From the NCBI GenBank assembly GCA_963848825.1, contig CAWKFA010000015.1, forward strand, positions 930,001-994,000: a DNA stretch of 64,000 bases, written 5' to 3'. The first letter of the stretch is position 1. Each line of letters opens with the position of its first letter. Both the position numbers and the translations under genes were made by a program. The DNA comes from CAVVSQ01 sp963848825. GTDB taxonomy: Bacteria > Planctomycetota > Planctomycetia > Gemmatales > Gemmataceae. Positions 10,136 to 18,007 of the stretch are shown piece by piece. The notes beneath the pieces were generated by a model. That model saw only the letters and a list, made by a program, of their open reading frames with translations, did not search any database and was not told where the DNA came from.

Positions 10136-10163
10136 TTGACATCCACCCTCAGGTGGTTAGAAT
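10136..10163 (+). promoter_or_regulatory. Sigma-70-type promoter with a palindrome in its spacer
   Basis: TTGACA at 10136-10141 and TAGAAT at 10158-10163 are separated by 16 bases, close to the housekeeping consensus. The spacer holds the inverted repeat CCACC-CTCA-GGTGG, which could be an operator. Transcription would begin near 10170, about 30 bases ahead of the glycosyltransferase start. Confidence 0.65.
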
Positions 10164-10199
10164 TATTCCATCTTTCCTCTCGGAACCTTGAGGTGCCGC

Positions 10200-10953
10200 A
10201 TGAAGATGCTAACGGCGATCCCAGTTTACAACGAAGAGCGGCATCTTCAGCAGGTGCTCCACGAGGTTCGGCAACAAAGCGCCGACATCCTGGTCATTAA
10301 CGATGGCTCGACGGATCATACGGGCGAGTTGCTGGCGCGCGAGGCGGGAATAACGGTTGTTAGCCATGCTACCAACCGTGGCTATGGGGCGGCGCTTATC
10401 TCGGCGTTCGACTATACCCTGCGCCATGGCTACGATGGGCTGGTCACCATGGATTGCGACGGCCAGCACGAACCGACGCGCATTGCCGTGCTCCTGGAAG
10501 CCATTCATGACACGGATATCGTGTCCGCGAGCCGCTATTTGAAGGATTTTCGGCAGACCGCGCTGCCCACGCCGGCCGACAGCGCTATATCAACCTGACC
10601 ATCACCGCCGAGCTCAACCGCACGTTTGGCCTCAATCTCACCGATGCCTTTTGCGGGTTCAAGGCTTATCGATCCTCGGCGCTGGCCCGGCTCAATATCA
10701 CGGAAACCGGCTGGGGTATGCCGCTGCAACTTTGGGTTCAGGCCGCGCGGCCGGCTTGCGGATCAAGGAAATTGGCGTGCCGCGTATTTATCTCGATCCC
10801 ACGCGCGCCTTTGGCGGGGTGCTCGACGACAGCGACCAGCGCCTGGCCTATTACCGCAAGGTGATGGCCGATGCCATGGTCGCGAGCGACGACAAATATC
10901 CCGTGGAGTTCGAATGCTTCGGGGCTTTCGGACCGCGGGGGAGTTGTCGGTGA
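10200..10953 (+). CDS. GT2-family glycosyltransferase (two frame shifts)
   Basis: About 250 residues of a GT-A fold, resembling the polyprenyl-phosphate mannosyl/glucosyltransferase group. The nucleotide-sugar site is seen in A-I-P-V-Y-N-E near residue 5, I-N-D-G-S-T-D-H-T-G near 35 and the metal-binding stretch MDCDGQHEP near 85. The middle contains L-T-D-A-F-C-G-F-K-A-Y, a usual acceptor-loop motif of this group. Frames change near 10555 and near 10735. ATG 10200 follows GAGG. The stop TGA 10951-10953 overlaps the GTG start of the next gene, so the two are probably translated together. No membrane helices are present, so the acceptor is unknown. Confidence 0.85.
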
Positions 10954-12514
10954 GCGTGCATGACCTTCAGGTGCCCAAAGAAAACGGTGCGCTGCTCGCG
11001 CACCCGCCGCTGGCGCAGGCCGGCCAGCTTCTTCAGCAAAATGCCGCTTATCTAAAAGGGATTGATTGCCACCTTCTCGGCCAGTCCTTCCAAAAGCTAC
11101 GTGACCTGGTTCGTACCAACGTGCTCGAGGCCGCCCGGCATTATTTGACCGATGCGGGCCAGGCGGTCATCTGCCCTCCAGAGCGCCACCCTGGTTCTGG
11201 CCGGGCATCAGCCTGAACTCTTTCATCCCGGCGTCTGGGTCAAAAACTTCGCCCTCAATGGCCTGGCCCACGAAACAGGGTCTATTCCACTTAACCTGGT
11301 CGTCGATAACGACACGGCCAAAAGCACGACGCTGCTTATGCCCGCGGAAGGACATGTCCTCGCGGTGCCCTTCGACCACTGGCAGAGCGAGGTGCCCTAT
11401 GAGGAACGTGGGGTACAGAATGAGGCCCTGTTTCGGGCTGTGCCCACGACGGCCGCGAAGGTGAGTGGTGCCTGGAATTTTCGCTCCATGCTGCCGGAGT
11501 TCTGGGACGAGGCCTGTCGCCAGGGTGAGCGGACTGCCCTTTTAGGCGAACGTTTCGCGGCAGCGCGCCGTACCTTCGAACGTCGCTGGGGGTGCACCAA
11601 CCTGGAGGTGCCACTGAGCCGGGTCTGCCAGACGGAAGGCTTCGCCTGGTTTGCCTGCCACCTCCTGCAAAACTTGCGGCAATTCGGGGACGTCTACAAC
11701 TCGGTCGTACGCGCTTACCGGCTGCGCTATCACATGCGTAGCCGTAACCACCCCGTGCCCGACCTGCGCGGGAGGGGGACTGGTTGGAAGCACCGCTGTG
11801 GGGCTGGCGTCACGGTCAAAAACAGCGTGGTCGGCTGCTGGTGCGATCCGCGGCCGAAGGGCTGGAGCTGCGCGTCGGTCAAGATAGGTGGCCTACACTT
11901 CGATTCAGTGAACGGGACGACGAACTGGTAGCGCAATGGCAAACGTTGCAAGCGTCCGGTTACAAGGTACGCACCCGGGCGCTGACCACGACACTGTTCA
12001 CCCGGCTATTTTTGGGCGACCTTTTTATTCATGGCCTGGGTGGCGGCAAATATGATGAGCTTACGGACGAAATCATGGGTCGGTTTTATAACGTCCAGGC
12101 GCCCGCCTACCTGATTTTGACCGGCACGCTGCTGTTGCCTTTCACGCCGGCAAGCGTTCGCGAAGAAGACACTCGCCGGCTGGTGGGACTCAAACGGGAC
12201 TTGTGGTGGAACCCCCAGCGGCATCTGGAAGCAGCCGGCCCCAAGGGGCACCTGCTGGGTGAAGAAAAGAAACGCTGGATAAGTCAAGCGACTTCCACCG
12301 GGCCCGAGCGTCGCGAACGCCATGAAGCCCTGCGCAAACTTACGGGAGAATTGCGGCCTTACGTTGGAAATACGCGCTGCGCATCAACGAGGAGTTAAAG
12401 AGAACGACTGAAGAAATGCAGCGGCGCCACGTGGGCACGAGGCGGGATTATGCGTTTTGTTTATATCCGGAGCAGGAACTGCGGGCCTTTTGCAGCCCGT
12501 TCTTAAAAGAATAA
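10950..12514 (+). CDS. Uncharacterised protein with BshC-like features (three frame shifts)
   Basis: About 520 residues after reconstruction, near the length of BshC, the last enzyme of bacillithiol synthesis. The motif V-L-A-G-H-Q-P-E-L-F-H-P-G-V-W resembles the TGQQPGLFGG-type motif of BshC, and the tail R-R-D-Y-A-F-C-L-Y-P is also conserved-looking. The match is partial, so I do not assign the enzyme name. The order is GTG 10950 (MSVHDLQVPKENGALLA...), shift near 11175, shift near 11785, shift near 12360, and stop TAA 12512-12514. It overlaps the upstream glycosyltransferase by 4 bases (GTGA). A pairing of glycosyltransferase and cysteine-adding enzyme would suit a thiol-sugar pathway, but that is inference. 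Confidence 0.6.
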
Positions 12515-12548
12515 AAGCGTGCCCTGGCCCGCGAGCCAGGGCACGCTT
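12515..12548. terminator. Bidirectional hairpin terminator
   Basis: AAGCGTGCCCTGGC and GCCAGGGCACGCTT form a perfect 14-bp stem around a 6-base loop. It begins directly after the stop of the BshC-like gene and ends 11 bases before the end of the converging small heat-shock gene. Confidence 0.85.
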
Positions 12549-12559
12549 CGCGGACGCTG

Positions 12560-12958
12560 TTATTTTTTGGCCTTCACGGCGACCTGTTTCGGCTTGGCGG
12601 TTTCGGCCTTGGGCAGGTGAACCGTCAGCACGCCGTTTTTGCATTCGGCTTCAATACGTGTACTGTCGATCGATTCGTGAATCTGGAAGACGCGATAAAA
12701 ATCCCCGTCTTCGTACTCGCCCAACAGGAGATGGCCAGCCCGTTGCCCGGGGCTTGTTTTTCCCTGCAGGATCAGCTCACCCTGTTCATAGCGCAGGTCG
12801 ATTGCGCCGGGCGCCACGCCAGGCATATCGGCGTTCATGATCAATTCAGACTCGGTTTCGAATATATCGACGCGCGGCGTAAAGTAGCGAGCGTTGCGCG
12901 TTGTTTCCGGGTTGTTGGTCTCGGTATGCTTGGTCAGGGTCGAAGTATTGTCATTCAT
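12560..12958 (-). CDS. Small heat-shock protein, Hsp20 family
   Basis: 132 residues. An alpha-crystallin domain covers about residues 25-118, with ADMPGVAPGAIDLRYEQGEL early and the closing G-V-L-T-V-H-L-P-K-A motif. The protein binds unfolding proteins without ATP and keeps them refoldable. The N-terminus is short and rich in Thr/Asn. ATG 12958 is chosen over the longer frame because GGGAGGCGG lies just upstream. It follows the other hsp20 gene by 50 bases on the same strand, and both probably share the sigma-54-type promoter upstream. Confidence 0.93.
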   Translation of the reverse strand: MNDNTSTLTKHTETNNPETTRNARYFTPRVDIFETESELIMNADMPGVAPGAIDLRYEQGELILQGKTSPGQRAGHLLLGEYEDGDFYRVFQIHESIDSTRIEAECKNGVLTVHLPKAETAKPKQVAVKAKK

Positions 12959-13008
12959 GGTATTCCGCCTCCCTTTAGATTTTGTGTCGGTTTTGTATTT
13001 GGAAATCA

Positions 13009-13443
13009 TTAACCCTTGACGACGATTTTGCGTGGCCTGGCCGCTTCATGTTTGGGCAGATGAATGTGGAGCACGCCATTTTCAAGTCGCGCTTCGACCC
13101 GGTTCGAGTCGACGGGAAACGCCAGCGTGAGCGTACGCACAAACTTACCGAAAGGCCGTTCCTGGCGGTGGCGCGTGGCCTTTTCCAGTTCCGGTTCCTG
13201 GCGTTCGCCTTTTATCGTCAATTGATTATTGCCGGTCACGAAAATCTCGACGTCGTCAAGATTCATGCCGGGCAACTCTGCCTCCACGTAAAGCGCATCG
13301 GCCTCTTCCCAGACATTGACCGCGGGAAAGGTGCCGTGTCCTTCTCCATTGGCGGCACCGAATAAACGGTTCATCTCCTGTTGCATGCGATGCATTTGGT
13401 CCCAGGAAGACGAGCCGAACGGGTTGAAACGTGTCATTAACAT
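13009..13443 (-). CDS. Small heat-shock protein, Hsp20 family (first of pair)
   Basis: 144 residues. The N-terminal M-L-M-T-R-F-N-P-F and MQQEMNRLFG are typical of class A bacterial Hsp20. The alpha-crystallin domain spans about 40-140, with A-E-L-P-G-M-N-L-D-D-V-E-I and G-V-L-H-I-H-L-P-K. ATG 13443 is supported by GAGGGAGGACC six bases upstream; the longer frame is not needed. The second hsp20 gene follows after 50 bases, giving a pair likely to form mixed oligomers, as IbpA and IbpB do. The two are only moderately alike. Confidence 0.95.
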   Translation of the reverse strand: MLMTRFNPFGSSSWDQMHRMQQEMNRLFGAANGEGHGTFPAVNVWEEADALYVEAELPGMNLDDVEIFVTGNNQLTIKGERQEPELEKATRHRQERPFGKFVRTLTLAFPVDSNRVEARLENGVLHIHLPKHEAARPRKIVVKG

Positions 13444-13540
13444 GCTTGGTCCTCCCTCAAAACTTAAATGGTGGTTTGTCGTCATTGGAACAAACGACGG
13501 TCCAACAGATGAACCGTGTTCGTCAGACGCTTGTAAGTAA

Positions 13541-13558
13541 ATGCAATCGCTGTGCCAA
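13541..13558 (-). promoter_or_regulatory. Sigma-54 (RpoN) -24/-12 promoter for the hsp20 pair
   Basis: On the minus strand the sequence reads TTGGCACAGCGATTGCAT. This fits TGGCAC-N5-TTGCA, with exactly ten bases between the invariant GG (13555-13556) and GC (13543-13544). Transcription would start near 13531, leaving a leader of about 88 bases. Polymerase with RpoN would need an enhancer-binding activator. Confidence 0.65.
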
Positions 13559-13583
13559 CTGAAAAGGGTCCGGACGTAACGTC

Positions 13584-13613
13584 GCAAATCCTTGCGAAAT
13601 ATGAGGATTTTGC
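13584..13613. promoter_or_regulatory. Inverted repeat upstream of the sigma-54 promoter
   Basis: GCAAATCCT and AGGATTTTGC face each other across an 11-base centre, identical but for one extra base. It lies about 50-80 bases upstream of the predicted start site, where an activator could bind. Confidence 0.35.
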
Positions 13614-13697
13614 AAGAAAACGCCGAATAGCGCTAGGTATTAACTGGGTGCCATTTTGACAGTTATTGGCGGCTGCCTGACTCCGCCGCATTAACTA

Positions 13698-14964
13698 TCA
13701 AGGGGTGCCAAGTTGCACGCAGATAAGCTCCTGGTCGTCACGGATATATAAGCGTCCGTTGGCGATGGCGGGGTGTGCCCAGGTCTTGCCGCAAATTTTG
13801 GTGCGTCCTAGCTCACGGTATTCCTTGGGACTCGGGTCCAGGAGCACGAGATTGCCAGCTTCCTCGATCAATAATAACTTGCCGTCGCCCGTGCGGGCGA
13901 GAGACGCGTGGTAGGTGCCTACTTTGGGATGGGTCCACAGGATCTTGCCCGTGGCGGCGTCGACACAGTGGAGATCAGCCTTGGATGGCTGCTTTTTACC
14001 TCCGGGAAGAAGTGCGCCGATGGAAGGTTTGGTGCCGGAGACGATGTAGAGATGATCCTTGCCCACGGCTACCGGGGTGGAGAAATAGCAATTGAGCTCG
14101 GGGTTCACCCACGCCTCGCTGACCTTGGGAAGGTTGCCAGCCGTGGACATTTTGAGGCCGAGGCCGCCGAAAGTAATCGAGCTGCCGAATAAGAGGTCAC
14201 CGACCAGGACCGGCGTCGTCGAGCTTTCGAAAAGCTTGTCGGCCAGCGGATGCTCCCACAAGAGCTGGCCATCCTTGGGCGCTACCGAGACCAGTCCCTT
14301 GGCAGTCAAGAAAATGATCTGGCGACTTTGTTCCGGGCCGATGGCGATGGGGGACGAGTAGCTGGCCTTGTCGTCGAGTTTTTGCCAAACAATTTTGCCA
14401 TCGTCCTTGTTGTAGGCGACGAGAGAAGCGCCTGGTCCGCCGGCGTTGACCAAAACCAGGTTGCCTTCAACTAGCGGCGAGCAGGAGGCGCCAAAGAAGA
14501 GGTTGGCCGCCTTGGCATCCTTCAACGCGTTGACCTCCCAAAGCTGGGCCCCGGTGTTCACATCCCGGCATGTCAGCTGGCCCGTGATGCCATAGGTGTA
14601 GATTTTGGTGCCGCTGACCGCTGGGGTCGCGCGCGGACCGCTGCCGAACAAGCTCTTGAAATTGCCGGCGCTCCTGGGTTTTGCTCCAGAGGGGCTTGCC
14701 GTCGCTGGCTGAATAGGCGGCCAGAACTTCCTGGGTCGTGTCCTTGAAGCGTGTGTGGAGAAAGGCCCGGTCGCCGGCAACGATGGGGGAGCTATGGCCT
14801 TCGCCCACGATTTGTTTCCAGAGCACCTTCAGGTCCCCTTTCCAGGGAACCACGATCTCGGTCGTACTGCCGTCGCGGCGTTCTCCCAGCCATTGCGGCC
14901 AATCGCAGGCGGAAGCCACGCTGGACGCGGTCAAGACCACCAGGGTGAACAAAAACCGGCGCAT
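13698..14964 (-). CDS. Secreted PQQ-like beta-propeller repeat protein (one frame shift)
   Basis: About 420 residues. A signal peptide (MRRFLFTLVVLTASSVASA) precedes C-D-W-P-Q-W-L-G, the usual opening of planctomycete PQQ-like propeller proteins. Repeated blades show the G-x-x-L-W motif: S-D-G-K-P-L-W, N-T-G-A-Q-L-W-E, D-D-G-K-I-V-W-Q, K-D-G-Q-L-L-W-E and A-T-G-K-I-L-W-T. No catalytic residues of a quinoprotein dehydrogenase are evident, so a binding or scaffold role outside the membrane is as likely as an enzyme. The frame changes near 14670. It lies between hsp20 and two cysteine-cluster proteins on the same strand. Confidence 0.85.
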
Positions 14965-14995
14965 GGCAAATCTCCTTGGTTAGGTGCTGTCCGCT

Positions 14996-15434
14996 TTAGG
15001 CTTGGTCCTCGGGGACGTCGAGCCCTTGATTCAAGTAATAATGTAAAGGCGCATAGCGCCAGTCGACGCCATGCTCCGTGGCCATATCTTTGAGTTGCGT
15101 CAAATACTTTTCAGTAATTTGATTGCCGGTGTCCTGGAAACGTCGGGTCGCAGTGATAGATGCGGCAGCCCAGCGGGCGTGGTTCGCGGGCGGTGCACAG
15201 GTTGTTTTTTTGGAATGGGCAGAAGTCCGTGGATACCGGTGTTTCGTAAGGTGGGGCGGCAGCCAACAGGACATCGGCTTCAAGATTGCTAAGGAACAAG
15301 ACATGGCCATGTTCCTTGAAGCGGCAGCATTTACCGCTGGCCACGCACACCGGCCCGGCAGCGGCGACGTCCCGGTCGACCTGCCGGTACAACTCCATTA
15401 CCCGGGATCGCAATGCGAGCGGCAGCGCGGTCAT
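14996..15434 (-). CDS. YkgJ-type cysteine-cluster protein (one frame shift)
   Basis: About 145 residues. The conserved cysteines appear as CVASGKCCRF, then FCPFQKNNLC and P-L-G-C-R-I-Y-H-C, fitting the C-x(n)-CC ... C ... C pattern of the YkgJ/FliB-like family proposed to bind zinc or an iron-sulfur cluster. The frame changes near 15120, and the tail reads Y-L-T-Q-L-K-D-M-A. Its ATG (15432-15434) overlaps the stop of the preceding gene as ATGA, so the two are coupled. The partner has the same cysteine theme with different spacing. Function is unknown. Confidence 0.8.
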
Positions 15435-15841
15435 AGCTTGATCACCTTCATCCGGCGCGTGATTTCCTCGGACGGGATCAAGGGGCCCTGGCCCGCCCCG
15501 GGACATATTTCGCAAGTCTCCCGCCAGTCCTCCGACGTGCGGACGTTGGACTCCCAGAAGGGCCAGGTGCGGCATTGACGCGGTCGCACCGAGTAAATCG
15601 TGCAACCCCTATCCCTTTCGAAGAAGATGCAATCGCCGTTGGCCTTTTCGGCGAGACTGCGGCGCGAGCCGAGGAGACGGGTATAGGCCTTTTCAAATTC
15701 GGTCGCGCGGCAACTCTTGAAAGTCGGCAACCGCGCTGACTTCGTCGCCATCCACCCAAACAAAGCCCGTGCGCCGGTGCAACAATTGCCGCAGCGCGTG
15801 CACTCGAATTGCAAGCCTTGCTGATACCAGGGATTTTCCAT
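15431..15841 (-). CDS. YkgJ-type cysteine-cluster protein (two compensating frame shifts)
   Basis: 136 residues. The N-terminal cluster ECTRCGNCCTG is followed by G-D-C-I-F-F, G-C-T-I-Y-S-V-R-P-R-Q-C and a last C-E-I-C-P-G, the classic YkgJ (CxxCxxCC...) arrangement. Between about 15705 and 15770 the correct sequence is in another frame (G-F-V-W-V-D-G-D-E-V), so two opposite indels cancel each other and the open frame looks intact. The gene ends with ATGA shared with the second YkgJ gene. Such proteins may carry or receive metal ions; no specific role can be given. Confidence 0.82.
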   Translation of the reverse strand: MENPWYQQGLQFECTRCGNCCTGARALFGWMATKSARLPTFKSCRATEFEKAYTRLLGSRRSLAEKANGDCIFFERDRGCTIYSVRPRQCRTWPFWESNVRTSEDWRETCEICPGAGQGPLIPSEEITRRMKVIKL

Positions 15842-15973
15842 GGAGATGATTGTAACGGAATTGAGCGTGGAAAGTCGCCGGAAAGCTTGTGGATATCAAA
15901 AAAAGCGGTCGGTGTGTAGACCGGACAGCGGGACGACCAAACCGCGCCGCTCGTGGACTGAAGCGTTACCTGC

Positions 15974-17812
15974 TCAGGAAAGAGGTGTCTCGAAGGTCTT
16001 CGGCATTGGCGACATGTCGCTCTCGTCGGTGGCTTGACCTTGTGGCCGGGCGCGACAAGTAAGCGATAGGCCGAGGAGAGTGGACAGACCGACAAAGCTA
16101 AAAAGACTGGTTGCCACGGTGACCCAGCGACTTTCATCTTGATTCACGTTGTCAGGCCCCTTCGCGGGTTCAGCCAGTGACCTTGGTGCGTCGCCTTCCA
16201 CGCTGGAGGTGGCGGTATTGGCCTCGAACGATGGGGGCAGGCCGGTCGAAGCCAGGCTGACATTCGCCGAGCTAGGGGACGTGGTAGCTGTTTGTGCGTC
16301 GGTATCGGTCTGGGTGCCGGCCTGCCGCGAAGTATCCACATCAAGGAAAATATTGAAGGCGAGCGGGCCGTTGGCGGCTTTATTTTCGTCGGGCCCGGCG
16401 TCATCGGGAATAAGCGTGGCGGTCGAGGCCACCAGGGTTGGTCCGCCGGAACGGGTAAACGAGGCGATGCTAAAATGGCCGGCGGTGGCAATCGAATCGC
16501 GTGCGCGCTGAACTGCGGCAAGTTATAAAGGGTCGGCGCCAACATCAAGGACGACCCCGAGAGCGGCAACAGCGTGGCTACGGTCGATTGGGTCCAGTTG
16601 CCAGTTTGTAGCGCCGGGCCCGTGCTCGGCGGCAAGGGATAATCCTTACGTTCCCCCGAAGCATCGGGGTCGAAGCCGTAGGCGCCGGCCGTATTGTGTC
16701 CATGTTCCCCGGAAGCTTGAATCGCACCAAAGAGGCCGTGGCGCTCGCCATCAAGGCCAGTGGCGAAGAACAAGGTGTTGGCATCGCCGCCTAGGTGGTC
16801 ATTGCCGAAACTAAGGCCCCACAAGCGGTGAACTGCGAGTGGCTGACCGGAGCTGTCCTCGAGCTGCCCGAGAAAAGCACCGCTGGTGGGATTAAAGGCG
16901 TTGATATGGCCATCGCCGGCGTTGCCGATCAGCACAGTCGCCACCGAAGGATCCGAAGCCGGCGGGAGCCAGGGCCACGCCCCAGGGGGCGTTGAACTCG
17001 TCCGGTCCGGCCAGACGCTCGACCAGTTGGCCCTGAAGATTATAAACATCGACAAAACCAAGGCCGGCACCATCCATGTCGTCGTGGTTCGACGCCGTGT
17101 GCCGCGCATAAGTGACGTATAGCTGGTTGCCAATGTTTTGCACATTAAACGGCGGCGTAATCGCTCGGAATCGCCGCATCTTCGAAGGCACCCGCACGGT
17201 GAATCGGCTGGAAATTTTGGTCGAATACATCCACCGTGCCGTGACTAAAATCGGCGGCATAAAGGAAGCTGTGCCCCGCCGCGTCAGTCGTCAGGGCCAA
17301 GCCCTTGTAAACCGCGCCATTGCTCGAGTTATTGACGGCGATAATGGTGTTCGTCATGTCAATATCGGGCGCCCAACCAGAAATCGTGCCGTCCTCGGCA
17401 GCGAACAGAAACTGGCTTTCCCCGGACACGCCATTTTTCGAAACGACAAAGCCGGCCCCGCCGTTGAAGACGGTCCCTGTGGGCGCGCCGGCACCCGTGC
17501 CGGTGCTTGGGGGGATGGCCACGACCAAGGGGATGATTTGGCCATTGCCGTCGAGCAAGTCGGAAACGCCGGAAGCATTGTCACTAAACCAAAATGGCCC
17601 GGTGGGGCTATAGGACATGCCCCAGGGATTGGCCAGGTTTGGATCAATTATTGGCGCCTGGCCGGGTACGTCGGATGCCAAAGGGATGACGGTGAACCCA
17701 GCCGCGGGGAGAAAACGATCTTCCAGGCCCTCCAGCGTGAAACGGCAGGAAAGCTTCGCGGCTGGATGGTACTTTTACGTCGTAAAAACCGGCACCCGCG
17801 TGGAGTGTCCAT
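15974..17812 (-). CDS. Secreted TIGR03118-family protein with planctomycete N-terminal motif (several frame shifts)
   Basis: About 610 residues. The N-terminus carries L-E-G-L-E-D-R-F-L-P-A, the motif seen at the start of many large exported planctomycete proteins. The TIGR03118 domain follows: LANPWGMSYSPTGPFWFSDN, G-V-S-D-L-L-D-G-N-G, and later A-P-W-G-V-A-L-A-P and H-R-L-W-G-L-S-F-G-N. It is probably a beta-propeller. The C-terminal 150 residues are Ser/Thr/Ala-rich and end in a membrane helix (VATSLFSFVGLSTLLGLSL) plus a basic tail, so it is likely anchored. Frames change near 17745, 17150, 16960 and 16490. Start ATG 17812 follows AGAGG. TIGR03118 has no known activity. Confidence 0.75.
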
Positions 17813-18007
17813 CAAGACGACCTCTGAGTGAAGTAAGATCCGGAATCCGCGCTGGGGGTAGGTAACAGGGAGGAGTCGTGGCTATTTCTGTCCACGCTTG
17901 GGGGAGTAAGGCAAGATTAGCTTATTTTTTGGGCACAGGAGGCGGTGATAATTTTATTTCAGAAAAGCAGCAGGTTTGGCCCATCGAACTACCTCGTGAT
18001 CATTGAA

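Noticed and set aside
10626..10949. Upstream extension of the BshC-like protein into the glycosyltransferase
   Set aside because: That part of the frame is out-of-phase glycosyltransferase sequence; GTG 10950 fits the GTGA overlap.
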